A DNA stretch of 64,000 nucleotides from Microbacterium arabinogalactanolyticum (GTDB taxonomy: Bacteria; Actinomycetota; Actinomycetes; Actinomycetales; Microbacteriaceae), in assembly GCF_030268005.1 (NCBI RefSeq), contig NZ_BRZC01000003.1:365253-429252 (forward strand), read 5' to 3'. The stretch's first letter is position 1. Each line of letters starts with the position of its first letter. The position numbers and the translations under genes are program-made. The notes below the pieces were generated by a model that was given only the letters and a program-made list of their open reading frames with translations, made no database searches and was not told the origin of the DNA. This document shows positions 44,333-52,708 of this stretch, piece after piece.

Positions 44333-45436
44333 ATGACTGCAATCGCAACCCGCGCGCGTCTGACGGTGGTCGCCGTCATCGCGGGCCTGATGATGGTCGT
44401 CGGGGCCGCAGCGCCCGCGATGGCCGACACGACCGATGACCTGAACAAGGTCGACTCTGCGCTGAGCACCGCCGCCGAGGAGTTCGGCGCGGTCTACTCC
44501 GACCAGTCCGCACCGCTCGAGGACATCGCCACCGCCTCGAAGAAGTTCCAGGCCGCCGCCGAGACCGCCAAGAGCGAGTTCACCAAGGTCGCGCAGAAGG
44601 CCGACAGCGGAAGCGCCGCGTTCGCCAAGGAGTTCGCAGGGGAGGCCGGCGACATGGCCGCCGCCGCCGGCGCGCTCTCCGACGCGATCAGCGCACAGGA
44701 CCAGAGCGCCGCGCAGCAGGCCGATGCCGATCTCGGTGCCGCCGTCGACGCGTACAGCGCGACGGTCGACAAGTACAACGAGTACGTGAAGAACCAGCCC
44801 ACCTCGAACCCCACGCTCATGGTCTGGCTGATCCTGCTCATCGTCGCCATCGTCATCCTGGTGCTCGCGCTGGTCTTCGCGCTGCTCACCCGCAAGCAGC
44901 AGGGTCTGCTGGAGCCCAAGGTCGACAAGAAGGGCAAGGTCTCCCAGTCGTCGCTGAAGAAGATGCGCTGGATGGTCGTGCTGTGGGCCGCCGTGTTCGT
45001 GGTCGGCGCCGCCATCCCGTTCTTCCAGGTGCTGTTCGCCAAGCCCGACGCCAACGGCGAGTTCCGCTACACGGTCTTCTGGTACCCGCTCGCCGCGGGT
45101 GTCATCCTGACCGTGGTCAGCGTGATCCAGTACTTCGTCGCCGCCTCCAAGGTGAAGAAGCAGGGCTCCGCGCTGGCGTACGACGCCAACGACCCGTCGA
45201 CGCACGGCGCCCTCGCGCAGAGCCTCAACTACCAGCCGGTTCCGCCGGTCGACGGTGCGGCTCCGCAGTACGCTCCGGTCGCCCCGCAGGCGGATGCCGC
45301 CGCGCAGGGCGCCCCGGTTCCGCCGGCCGCTCCGGTCGAGGGCGCTCCCGCCGCTCCTGAGGCTCCCTCGGCCCCCGCCGAGGCGGCTCCGGCTGCGCCC
45401 GAGGCTCCCGCCGACCCGGCTGCGCCGAAGGCCTGA
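44333..45436 (+). CDS. Membrane protein of unknown function with coiled N-domain and Pro/Ala tail
   Basis: A 367-residue protein not assigned to a family. Signal peptide (LTVVAVIAGLMMVVGAAAPAMA), then a ~125-residue predicted helical extracytoplasmic domain rich in Ala, Asp, Lys (DDLNKVDSALSTAAEEFGAVYSDQ). Three transmembrane helices follow (VWLILLIVAIVILVLALVFALL; WMVVLWAAVFVVGAAIPFFQVLF; WYPLAAGVILTVVSVIQYFVAA). The ~80-residue tail is rich in Pro, Ala and Glu (APEAPSAPAEAAPAAPEAP). A single-gene unit with a weak ribosome binding site, ended by a strong hairpin. Possible envelope or stress role is speculation. Confidence 0.7.
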   Translation: MTAIATRARLTVVAVIAGLMMVVGAAAPAMADTTDDLNKVDSALSTAAEEFGAVYSDQSAPLEDIATASKKFQAAAETAKSEFTKVAQKADSGSAAFAKEFAGEAGDMAAAAGALSDAISAQDQSAAQQADADLGAAVDAYSATVDKYNEYVKNQPTSNPTLMVWLILLIVAIVILVLALVFALLTRKQQGLLEPKVDKKGKVSQSSLKKMRWMVVLWAAVFVVGAAIPFFQVLFAKPDANGEFRYTVFWYPLAAGVILTVVSVIQYFVAASKVKKQGSALAYDANDPSTHGALAQSLNYQPVPPVDGAAPQYAPVAPQADAAAQGAPVPPAAPVEGAPAAPEAPSAPAEAAPAAPEAPADPAAPKA

Positions 45437-45447
45437 CGCACTGCTCC

Positions 45448-45487
45448 GGATGCCGGGGACGCCGCTGACGCGGCATCCCCGGCATCC
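45448..45487 (+). terminator. Strong terminator hairpin
   Basis: Eighteen-base arms (GGATGCCGGGGACGCCGC / GCGGCATCCCCGGCATCC) with one mismatch and a TGAC loop, 12 bases after the stop codon of the membrane protein gene. Confidence 0.75.
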
Positions 45488-45558
45488 GTCGTCTCCGGGC
45501 CCATCTCGATACTGCAGCGTCCAGCCCATTCCGAACCGCACGGCGTAACGTCGAGGGC

Positions 45559-46227
45559 ATGAGCACGGTGCCTGTCGACGAGGTCGCGATCGCCCAGGCG
45601 AAGCAGCTGCGGGATCAGTTCCAGCGCTTCCTCCGCGAATACGAGTTCGGCATGCGCGAGGTCGAGACGAAGATCTCGATCCTGCGTGACGAGTTCACCC
45701 ACATGCACGCCTACAACCCGATCGAGCACGTCTCGAGCAGGCTGAAGTCACCGGACGGCATCGTCGAGAAGGTCGCTCGCAAGGGCATCGACCCTGACTT
45801 CGACGTCATCCGGCGGGAGATCACCGACATCGCCGGCGTGCGAGTCACCTGCAGCTTCGTCACGGATGTGTACCGCCTGTTCGAGCTGTTCACCCGGCAG
45901 GACGACATCACCGTGCTGATGGTGAAGGACTACATCGCCGAGCCCAAGCCGAACGGGTACCGCAGCCTGCACGCGATCGTCGAGGTGCCCGTCTTCCTGT
46001 CCACCGGCGCGATCCCCGTTCCCGTCGAGGTGCAGTTCCGCACCATCGCGATGGACTTCTGGGCGAGCCTGGAGCACAAGATCCACTACAAGTTCGACGG
46101 GCGTGTTCCCGCCCACCTGGTGCAGAGCCTGACCGAGGCGGCCGATGCCGCCGGCGAGCTCGACCTGCGCATGGAGCGCCTGCACCGCGAGGCCCTCGAG
46201 ATCAACCACCGGGTGATCGAGGCCTGA
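45559..46227 (+). CDS. Small alarmone synthetase, RelQ/RelP type
   Basis: A 222-residue single-domain GTP pyrophosphokinase without the hydrolase or ACT domains. Synthetase motifs are intact: IEHVSSRLKSPDGIVEKVARKG, ITDIAGVRVTCSFVTDVYRL, PKPNGYRSLHAIVEVPVF and VEVQFRTIAMDFWASLEHKIHYK. It makes (p)ppGpp from ATP and GDP/GTP and is probably controlled by transcription or stress. A C-terminal helix (LDLRMERLHREALEINHRV) fits RelQ-type oligomers. Followed by four-part repeat element C. Confidence 0.88.
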   Translation: MSTVPVDEVAIAQAKQLRDQFQRFLREYEFGMREVETKISILRDEFTHMHAYNPIEHVSSRLKSPDGIVEKVARKGIDPDFDVIRREITDIAGVRVTCSFVTDVYRLFELFTRQDDITVLMVKDYIAEPKPNGYRSLHAIVEVPVFLSTGAIPVPVEVQFRTIAMDFWASLEHKIHYKFDGRVPAHLVQSLTEAADAAGELDLRMERLHREALEINHRVIEA

Positions 46228-46248
46228 CGCCCGGCATCCGGCGCGCCC

Positions 46249-46323
46249 TTCTGAAGGACGATCGACGTTCTGAAGGATGACGCCGCCTGGGATCTCCTTC
46301 AGAACGTCATCCGTCCTTCAGAG
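46249..46323. repeat. Four-part mirror repeat element C (19-bp period, TTCTGAAGGA core)
   Basis: TTCTGAAGGA at 46249 and 46268, then TCCTTCAGAA at 46295 and TCCTTCAGAG at 46314: offsets are 19 bp on both sides. The inner arms extend to 14 perfect pairs (GACGTTCTGAAGGA) and the outer to 11, separated by a 3x3 mismatch. It lies between the convergent relQ-type and M20 genes. The same core recurs in element E. Confidence 0.85.
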
Positions 46324-46334
46324 GCGACGCTCGC

Positions 46335-47549
46335 TCAGTCCAGGAACTCCCGCGCAGCCGTCACGAGGGCCTTCACGCCCACCTCGATGGTCGGGTGGAT
46401 GACCGGGGCGAAGAACGGTGAGTGGTTGGTCGGGATGTCGTGGTCGACCGAGTCGTTCTGCACGGCCGCCGCGAAGACGGCCGGGTCCACGCCGCCCCAG
46501 AACCAGAACACCAGCGGCACTCCCGCATCCCGTGCGAACCAGGACACGTCCTCGCTGCCGGTGATCAGGCCGGTGTCGATCACGGCCTGCTCGCCGAACG
46601 CCGCCTGGAACGCCGCGGTCGCCCGCGCCGTGGCATCCGCGTCGTTGATCGTCGCCGGAAGCGTGTGCAGCGTCGAGATCTCGGGGTCGCGTTCGGCACC
46701 GGATGCCGCGGCTTCGGCGCGGATCACGCGCTCGACCTTCTTCAGCACCTTCTCGCGGGCCGCGTCATCGGGGTAGCGCAGGCTGAGCTCCAGAGTTGCC
46801 TCCGCCGGGATGATGTTGTTCTTCGTGCCGGCGTGCACGGCACCGACCGTGACGACCGCCATGCCCGTCGGGTCGACCTCGCGCGAGACGATCGTCTGCA
46901 GGCGCATGATCGTCGCGGCCGCCATCACGACCGGGTCGATCGTGGAATCCGGCCGCGAGCCGTGCCCGCCCTGGCCGTGCAGGACGACGTGCAGCCCGTC
47001 GGATGCCGACATCTGCGGTCCGGGGCGCAGGCCGACCGCGCCCGCCGGGAGCGGCCCGACGTGCTGACCGAGCACGATGTCCGGCTTCGGGAACCGGTCC
47101 AGCGCGCCGTCGTCGAGCATCGCGCGCGCACCGGCGCCCAGCTCCTCCGCCGGCTGGATCACGACGACCAGCGTGCCCTGCCACTGATCCCGCTCCGTCA
47201 CGAGCTGCTCGACCGCGCCGATCATGGCGGTCACGTGCATGTCGTGGCCGCAGGCGTGCATCACGCCGGCCTCGTTGCCGTCCGGATCGATGCCCGTCGC
47301 CTCCGAGGCGTAGGGCAGACCCGTCTCCTCGGTGACGGGCAGGGCGTCCATGTCGGCACGAGCCCATACGGTCGGCCCCTCGCCGTTGGCGAGCACGCCC
47401 ACGACGCCTGTTCCGCCGACACCTTCGTGCACCTCCAGTCCGAGGTCGCGCAGATGGCCGGCGGCGATGCCGGCGGTACGGGTCTCCTGGAACGAGAGCT
47501 CAGGATGCTGATGGAGGTCGATGTACAGCGCTTCGAGGTCGATGCTCAT
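46335..47549 (-). CDS. M20-family amidohydrolase (N-acyl-amino-acid deacylase/hippurate hydrolase type)
   Basis: A 404-residue di-metal amidohydrolase. Metal-binding residues sit in HACGHDMHV, QPAEELGAGA and the distal NHSPFFAP; the lid domain has HGQGGHGSRPDSTIDP. The sequence opens LYIDLHQHPELSFQETRTA, typical of AbgB/HipO-like enzymes that remove acyl groups from amino acids or indole-acetyl conjugates. The ATG at 47549 (SIDLEALY) matches the family N-terminus. Substrate not determinable. Confidence 0.88.
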   Translation of the reverse strand: MSIDLEALYIDLHQHPELSFQETRTAGIAAGHLRDLGLEVHEGVGGTGVVGVLANGEGPTVWARADMDALPVTEETGLPYASEATGIDPDGNEAGVMHACGHDMHVTAMIGAVEQLVTERDQWQGTLVVVIQPAEELGAGARAMLDDGALDRFPKPDIVLGQHVGPLPAGAVGLRPGPQMSASDGLHVVLHGQGGHGSRPDSTIDPVVMAAATIMRLQTIVSREVDPTGMAVVTVGAVHAGTKNNIIPAEATLELSLRYPDDAAREKVLKKVERVIRAEAAASGAERDPEISTLHTLPATINDADATARATAAFQAAFGEQAVIDTGLITGSEDVSWFARDAGVPLVFWFWGGVDPAVFAAAVQNDSVDHDIPTNHSPFFAPVIHPTIEVGVKALVTAAREFLD

Positions 47550-47809
47550 GACGCTGAGCCTAGCCACCGGGGTCGGCTCGGCGGCAGGTACGCGTGGTAC
47601 GGTTGCATGTCCTCCGATCCGGAGGCCCCGGTGATCTCTCACCTCGGCGACCGTCACCATCGCCCCATTCCATCTCGCACGCGGACACCGCGCATGCGAC
47701 CGCAACGTTCATCCGCTCCCGTCCGGGAGGCGCGATCCGCGTCCGTCGGCTTTCCGCCGGGACGCACCCGGCCGTCTCGGCGGCCGTATCAACAGGAAGA
47801 AGAAAGCAC
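47550..47809 (+). other. Leader region of the cold-shock gene
   Basis: A 260-base gap between the divergent M20 and csp genes. TACGGT at 47598-47603 could be a -10 for csp, giving a long 5' untranslated leader of about 200 bases, typical of cspA-type mRNAs. It contains several small hairpins (CCTCCG..CGGAGG near 47611; CGGCCG..CGGCCG near 47769). No other gene is visible. Confidence 0.4.
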
Positions 47810-48013
47810 ATGGCCACTGGCACTGTGAAATGGTTCAACTCGGAGAAGGGGTTCGGCTTCATCGCGCCGGACGACGGCTCCGCCGACCTCTTCGCGCACT
47901 TCTCGGCGATCGCATCGTCGGGGTACAAGGAGCTCACCGAGAACCAGAAGGTGGAGTTCGAGGCCGAGCGTGGCCCCAAGGGCATGCAGGCGATGAACAT
48001 CCGCCCGCTCTGA
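47810..48013 (+). CDS. cspA: Cold-shock protein CspA family
   Basis: A 67-residue OB-fold RNA/DNA-binding protein. RNP1 [17 protein letters not shown] and RNP2 DLFAHFSAI motifs are complete, with [20 protein letters not shown] at the end. It melts RNA structure during cold or growth stress. AGGAAGAAGAAAG precedes the ATG. It follows a long structured leader and is ended by a perfect terminator. Confidence 0.96.
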   Translation: MATGTVKWFNSEKGFGFIAPDDGSADLFAHFSAIASSGYKELTENQKVEFEAERGPKGMQAMNIRPL

Positions 48014-48023
48014 ACCGATGCCA

Positions 48024-48057
48024 CGAACCGGCCCGCGAGATCTCGCGGGCCGGTTCG
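48024..48057. terminator. Perfect palindromic terminator after cspA
   Basis: Seventeen-base arms starting CGAACCGGCCCGCGAGA mirror exactly around the centre of AGATCT, eleven bases after the csp stop codon. Confidence 0.8.
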
Positions 48058-48144
48058 TCGTATCCGGCGCGATTCGGCCGGCGACCGTTGTCCCGAAGGA
48101 TCCGCTCGGGCCGGCACGGCCCCGGACTCTGGAAGGATGGATCG

Positions 48145-49335
48145 GTGACGAAGGATGAGACCCGCCCCGCCGGATTCGGCGCCCTGCTCTGGCTGGCGAT
48201 GGCGACGTTCTCGATGGGCATCGACGGCTACGTCCTGGCGGGTCTCCTCCCCCAGATCGCGAAGGACCTCGACGTCTCCGAGCCCGCCGCCGGGCAGCTC
48301 GTCGCGGTGTTCGCGCTCACCGCGGCGCTGGCGGGTCCCGTGCTCAGCGCGCTGACCGGCGCCTGGGAGCGCAAGGGGATCATCTCCGCGTCGCTGGCCG
48401 TGTTCGTCGTGGGCAATCTCGTGATCGCGCTGTCCGTGAACTACGCCATGGCGATGGGCGGCCGCATCCTCTCCGCGATCGGCGGCTCGCTGCTGAGTGC
48501 GGTCGTGAGCGCCTACGTCCTCGCCAAGACCGCGCCGGAGCGCCGCGGGCGTGCCCTGTCGTTCGTGCTGGGCGGCTTCCTCGCAGCGACCGCCCTGGGC
48601 GTTCCGATCGGACTCGTCATCGGCCAGGAGGACTGGCGGCTGCCGCTGTACCTGGTCACCGGGGTCGGCGCCGTCGCGCTGATCGGCATCCTGGTGAACG
48701 TTCCGAGACTGCATCTGCCGGCGTTGTCGCTGCGCGAGACGTTGAAGCCGCTGGCCCGTCCGGCCCTTGTGGGCTCGATCCTCGTGGCCACCGGGATCAT
48801 GTGCGCGAGCTACCTGTGCTTCACCTACGCCACCCTGATCTTCGGGCCGCGGGTCGGCGAGGGGCCGGCGATCATCGCGGCCATGTTCGGGTACGGCGTC
48901 GTCAGCCTGTTCGGCAACATCGTCTCAGGGCGCGCCACCGACCGGTTCGACCCGGTGCACGTGATCTCGCTGATCGTCGGCATCCTGATCGTCGTCGCGC
49001 TGCTCGGCACCGCGGGGCTGCTGCTCCCGGGTGCGGCCGGTGCGGTCGCGGCGTTCGCCTGGTTCTTCTGCTGCGCGTTCTTCAACGGCGGCTCCGGGGT
49101 CGCCCTGCAGTCGCGGCTGGGTGACCTGGCCCCCGACGCGATGTCACTGGTGCTGGCGCTGAACGGCAGCGGCATGCAGCTCGGCTCGGCGCTGGGAGGG
49201 ATGCTGGGCGGCGCGCTGCTGGCATCCGGACTTCCCGCCGACGGGTTGGTGCCGGCATCCGCGGTGGTCCTCGCGGCGACGATGGTCCTGCATCTCATCG
49301 TGTCGCGGGCGAAACCCGCGGCGCGCACGGCCTGA
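48145..49335 (+). CDS. MFS transporter (DHA1 / arabinose-efflux-like)
   Basis: A 396-residue, 12-helix major facilitator. The helix 1 region reads MATFSMGIDGYVLAGLLPQIAKDLDVSEPAAGQLVAVFALT, and the A motif analogue is at GAWERKG. A second signature is RGRALSFVLGGFLAATALGVPIG. Such proteins export drugs or sugars. The GTG at 48145 follows GGAAGGA by seven bases. It directly abuts the convergent TetR gene. Substrate unknown. Confidence 0.83.
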   Translation: MTKDETRPAGFGALLWLAMATFSMGIDGYVLAGLLPQIAKDLDVSEPAAGQLVAVFALTAALAGPVLSALTGAWERKGIISASLAVFVVGNLVIALSVNYAMAMGGRILSAIGGSLLSAVVSAYVLAKTAPERRGRALSFVLGGFLAATALGVPIGLVIGQEDWRLPLYLVTGVGAVALIGILVNVPRLHLPALSLRETLKPLARPALVGSILVATGIMCASYLCFTYATLIFGPRVGEGPAIIAAMFGYGVVSLFGNIVSGRATDRFDPVHVISLIVGILIVVALLGTAGLLLPGAAGAVAAFAWFFCCAFFNGGSGVALQSRLGDLAPDAMSLVLALNGSGMQLGSALGGMLGGALLASGLPADGLVPASAVVLAATMVLHLIVSRAKPAARTA

Positions 49336-49977
49336 TCAGCGGCGGTAGGACTCCAGCGGGGGTCCGGGATGCAGCACGCCGTTGACGATCGCGGTGATCG
49401 CGAACTCGCTGGACTCACCGAGGTCGACGATCTCGGGATGCAGCAGCCATTGCAGCTGCAGGCCGTCCATGACCGCGAGGATGGCGGCGGCGGCGTGGGC
49501 GATCGTGTCGGAGTCGGTGACACCCTCCGCCCTGCACAGCACCTCGAAGGCCTCGGTGACCTCGCGGCGCAGCGTGATGTACCGGTCCTCGAAGTACTCC
49601 CGTCCCGGATGGTCGTCGGTCACCGATTCGGACGACAGCACGGTGTAGGCCTGCACGATGCCGGGGCGACGCTCGTTCGCGAACGCGGTGCGCACGAGGT
49701 GCAGGAACAGCTCGAGGCCGCCCGGGATGTGCTTGTCATCGAGATCGGCGACGTCGGCCTGGTCGCGATACGCCAGCACCTCGAGCAGCAGTCTCTGCTT
49801 GGAGCCGAAGTGGTGCAGCACGCCGGCGTGGGTCAGTCCGACCTGCTCGGCCACATCCGCGAGCGTGCCGTTGGTCGAGCCCTTGCTCCCGAAGATCTCG
49901 ACGGCCGCGTTCAGGATCTCGATGCGCTTGTGCTGCGCCGCCCGGGTGCGGGGCGTGTCCTGTGTGGCCTTCGGCAC
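49336..49977 (-). CDS. TetR-family regulator of the beta-glucoside ABC operon
   Basis: A 213-residue TetR protein with helix-turn-helix EILNAAVEIFGSKGSTNGTLADVAEQVGLTHAGVLHHFGSKQRLL. The C-terminal domain ends LQLQWLLHPEIVDLGESSEF, seen in TetR proteins paired with sugar operons in Microbacteriaceae. It is divergent from the binding-protein gene of the ABC-GH3 operon; the 166-base gap has dyad sites around 50030-50051. Role as repressor of that operon is inferred. Confidence 0.83.
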   Translation of the reverse strand: MPKATQDTPRTRAAQHKRIEILNAAVEIFGSKGSTNGTLADVAEQVGLTHAGVLHHFGSKQRLLLEVLAYRDQADVADLDDKHIPGGLELFLHLVRTAFANERRPGIVQAYTVLSSESVTDDHPGREYFEDRYITLRREVTEAFEVLCRAEGVTDSDTIAHAAAAILAVMDGLQLQWLLHPEIVDLGESSEFAITAIVNGVLHPGPPLESYRR

Positions 49978-50028
49978 GATGTCCTCCTCAGGGCGAGTGT
50001 AACGGTCTGATAATGCTCTCTTGAAAGC

Positions 50029-50051
50029 TTACTTACTAGTAGGTAACCTAC
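50029..50051. promoter_or_regulatory. Candidate TetR operator upstream of the ABC-GH3 operon
   Basis: Two overlapping dyads: ACTTACTAGTAGGT (12 of 14 symmetric, centred on CTAG) and GTAGGTAACCTAC (50039-50051, six-base arms around a single A). This AT-rich stretch stands out in a GC-rich gap and lies between the divergent TetR and substrate-binding-protein genes. Confidence 0.5.
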
Positions 50052-50143
50052 CCTCAATTCACTTTCTCGCCAGTAAGTGAAACTCGGAGGACGAGCGCAG
50101 ACGCTCGCCCCTCGCACCAGGACACCGTGCCCTAGGAGAAGCA

Positions 50144-51817
50144 ATGAAGCTCAAGAAGTACTTGATCGCAGGCACTGCGATCGCCGCACTGAGTGCGCTC
50201 GCCCTGACCGGATGCTCGTCGAGCGGCTCGGCCGGGTCCAGCGGTGGCGGCACGTCGCTGACCGTCGCGAAGCCGGACGGCGCCGGTGTGCTCTCGACCC
50301 AGATCAACAACCCGTTCATCGGCACCGGCTCCGGCATGTCGCTGGCGTACGACCGGATGATCTACGAGCCCCTCGCCATGGTCAACCCCGTCGGCAAGAA
50401 CGAGACCACGCCGTGGCTCGCCTCGAAGGTGGAGTGGAACAGCGACTACACGCAGCTCACGGTCACCCCGCGCAAGGACGTGAAGTGGAACGACGGCAAG
50501 CCGTTCACCGCCGATGACATCGTCTTCACCTTCACCCTCATCAAGAACACCCCCGCCCTCGATCTCGGCGGCCTGAAGCTGAGCGGCATCGAGAAGGACG
50601 GCGACGACGTCGTGATGAGGTTCAGCGAGTCGAAGTTCGTCAAGCAGGGCGACGTCCTCCAGGTGCCGATCGTCCCCGAGCACCAGTGGAAGGGCATCGC
50701 CGACCCGACCAAGGATCCGGTCAAGGATGCCATCGGCACCGGGCCCTACACGATCAAGAGCTTCTCGTCGCAGGGCGTCGTGCTCAGCGCCCGCAGCGAC
50801 TACTGGGGCGGCAAGGTCCCGGTGGCGACCCTCAAGTACCTCGAGTACAACGACAACACCGGCCTGCTCCGCGCGCTGCAGAGCAAGGAGGCCGACTGGG
50901 CGCAGATCTTCATCACCGACTACCAGACCAACTTCGTCGACAAGGACCCGAAGCACAACGTGTTCTGGGGCGCCAACGTCCTGAGCCCGGACATGATCCT
51001 GGTCAACACCACCAAGGCACCGTTCAACGACGTCGCGTTCCGCAAGGCCGTCAACATGGTCGTCGACCGCAAGGCGCACGCCGAGAAGGCGCGCAGCAAC
51101 GCCGGTCCGGAGCTGAAGAACGTCACCGGCATCCCGCAGCCCACCGGCGACCAGTACATCGCCCCCGAGTACAAGGACAAGAACTTCACCGTCGACGTCG
51201 ACGGCGCCAAGAAGATCCTCACCGACGCCGGCTACACCTGGAAGGGCGGCGCCCTGATCGATCCGTCCGGCAACCCGGTCTCGTTCACCCTGCAGGACCC
51301 GCAGGGATGGAACGACTACGTCACGGGCATCCAGCTTGTGGCGACCCAGGTCAAGAGCACCCTCGGCGCCGACGCGAAGGTCGCGACCCCGGACGCCGAC
51401 ACGTGGTTCAGCAACATGGCGACCGGGAACTTCGATGCGGCACTGCACTGGTCGGGATCCGGATCCAACCCGTGGCACATCTACGACGACGTCATGAACG
51501 GCGCCTATCTCGAGCAGGCGTCGGGCGGCAAGGTCTCCGACAACTTCGGCCGCTACGACAATCCGGAGGCGACCGCCCTGCTCAAGCAGTACGCCCAGGC
51601 ATCCGACGACGCAGCCCGCACCGACGCGCTCAACAAGATCCAGAAGATCTTCGTCGAGGACGTCCCGGCCATCCCGATCGGCACCCATCCCCAGCTGGCG
51701 GAGTACAACACCCGCACGTTCACGGGCTGGCCGAGCGAGAGCGACCAGTACGCGACGGCCGACCCGACTCAGCCGTCCGCCGTCCAGGTGCTGATGAACC
51801 TGAAGCCGGTCAAGTAG
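50144..51817 (+). CDS. ABC transporter family-5 substrate-binding lipoprotein, probably for beta-glucosides
   Basis: A 557-residue lipoprotein (signal peptide with lipobox ALTGCS) of the DppA/OppA-like SBP family 5. The fold shows MSLAYDRMIYEPLAMVNP, LTVTPRKDVKWNDGKPFTADDIVFTF, and LQSKEADWAQIFITDYQ. Family 5 binds peptides but also oligosaccharides. The GH3 enzyme at the end of this operon and the TetR regulator make a sugar ligand more likely. AGGAGAAG precedes the ATG. A strong hairpin follows the gene before the ATPase genes, which would raise its expression relative to them. Confidence 0.85.
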   Translation: MKLKKYLIAGTAIAALSALALTGCSSSGSAGSSGGGTSLTVAKPDGAGVLSTQINNPFIGTGSGMSLAYDRMIYEPLAMVNPVGKNETTPWLASKVEWNSDYTQLTVTPRKDVKWNDGKPFTADDIVFTFTLIKNTPALDLGGLKLSGIEKDGDDVVMRFSESKFVKQGDVLQVPIVPEHQWKGIADPTKDPVKDAIGTGPYTIKSFSSQGVVLSARSDYWGGKVPVATLKYLEYNDNTGLLRALQSKEADWAQIFITDYQTNFVDKDPKHNVFWGANVLSPDMILVNTTKAPFNDVAFRKAVNMVVDRKAHAEKARSNAGPELKNVTGIPQPTGDQYIAPEYKDKNFTVDVDGAKKILTDAGYTWKGGALIDPSGNPVSFTLQDPQGWNDYVTGIQLVATQVKSTLGADAKVATPDADTWFSNMATGNFDAALHWSGSGSNPWHIYDDVMNGAYLEQASGGKVSDNFGRYDNPEATALLKQYAQASDDAARTDALNKIQKIFVEDVPAIPIGTHPQLAEYNTRTFTGWPSESDQYATADPTQPSAVQVLMNLKPVK

Positions 51818-51825
51818 TCGTCATC

Positions 51826-51861
51826 GCAGGCCCGGGGCGGGCTCTCCCGCCCCGGACCTGC
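51826..51861 (+). terminator. Intercistronic hairpin between binding protein and ATPase genes
   Basis: GCAGGCCCGGGGCGGG / CCCGCCCCGGACCTGC with a CTCT loop, 15 of 16 pairs, nine bases after the binding-protein stop codon. Likely a partial terminator or 3' stabiliser, giving more binding protein than transporter. Confidence 0.65.
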
Positions 51862-51883
51862 ACCGAGCCGAAGGTCCTCCCTC

Positions 51884-52708
51884 ATGACAGATCCCCTCCT
51901 CTCGATACGCGACTTCTCGGTCGTGTACGACGTCGATCCGCCGGTCGAGGCGGTCAAGCACGTCACCCTCGACATCCGCCGCGGCGAGATCATCGGTCTC
52001 GCCGGCGAGAGCGGGAGCGGCAAGACCACGCTCGCCTACGGCGTGCAGAGACTCCTCAAGCCCCCGGCGGTGATCACCGGCGGCAGCGTCGTCTTCCACG
52101 ACGAGGACGGCGCCGACATCGACCTGCACGCGCTCGACGTGGAGCAGATGCGGCGCTTCCGCTGGGACAAGGTCTCCATGGTGTTCCAAGGCGCCATGAA
52201 CGCGCTCAACCCCGTGGCGACCATCGCCTCGCAGCTCGACGACGTGTTCGTGGTGCACCGGCCCCGCATGGGACGACGTGAGCGCCGTGAGGCGGTGGAC
52301 GAGTTGCTGGAGATCGTGAAGGTGGGCGCTCAGCGTGCGCGGTCGTACCCGCATGAGCTCTCCGGCGGCATGCGCCAGCGCGTCATGATCGCGATGGCCC
52401 TCGCGCTGCGACCGCAGCTGATGGTCATGGACGAGCCCACGACCGCCCTGGACGTGCTGGTGCAGCGAGAGATCCTCAAGCAGATCTCGCAGCTGCGCCA
52501 TGAGTTCGGGTTCTCGGTGGTGTTCATCACCCATGACCTGCCCCTGCTGCTGGAGATCAGCGACCGCATCGCCGTGATGCGCGAGGGCGAGATCGTCGAG
52601 CTGTCGGACGCGAGGGAGCTGTGGACGAACCCCCGGCACGAGTACACGCAGAACCTGCTGCGCTCGTTCCCCCGCCTCACCGGCGAGAGAGGAGTGGTGA
52701 CGCGATGA
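51884..52708 (+). CDS. ABC transporter ATP-binding protein (DppD/OppD type)
   Basis: A 274-residue ATPase. Walker A GLAGESGSGKTTLAYG, Q-loop MVFQGAMNALNPV, signature HELSGGMRQRVMIAMAL, Walker B LMVMDEPTTALDVLVQ and switch FITHDLPLLLEI are all present. Forms a heterodimer with the next gene product. The stop overlaps the next start (ATGA). Confidence 0.93.
   Translation: MTDPLLSIRDFSVVYDVDPPVEAVKHVTLDIRRGEIIGLAGESGSGKTTLAYGVQRLLKPPAVITGGSVVFHDEDGADIDLHALDVEQMRRFRWDKVSMVFQGAMNALNPVATIASQLDDVFVVHRPRMGRRERREAVDELLEIVKVGAQRARSYPHELSGGMRQRVMIAMALALRPQLMVMDEPTTALDVLVQREILKQISQLRHEFGFSVVFITHDLPLLLEISDRIAVMREGEIVELSDARELWTNPRHEYTQNLLRSFPRLTGERGVVTR

Noticed and set aside
46249..46323. Integron attC-like site, because of the four-box symmetry
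   Set aside because: Core boxes lack the GTTRRRY/RYYYAAC consensus and are direct copies of each other, and no integrase or cassette array is present.
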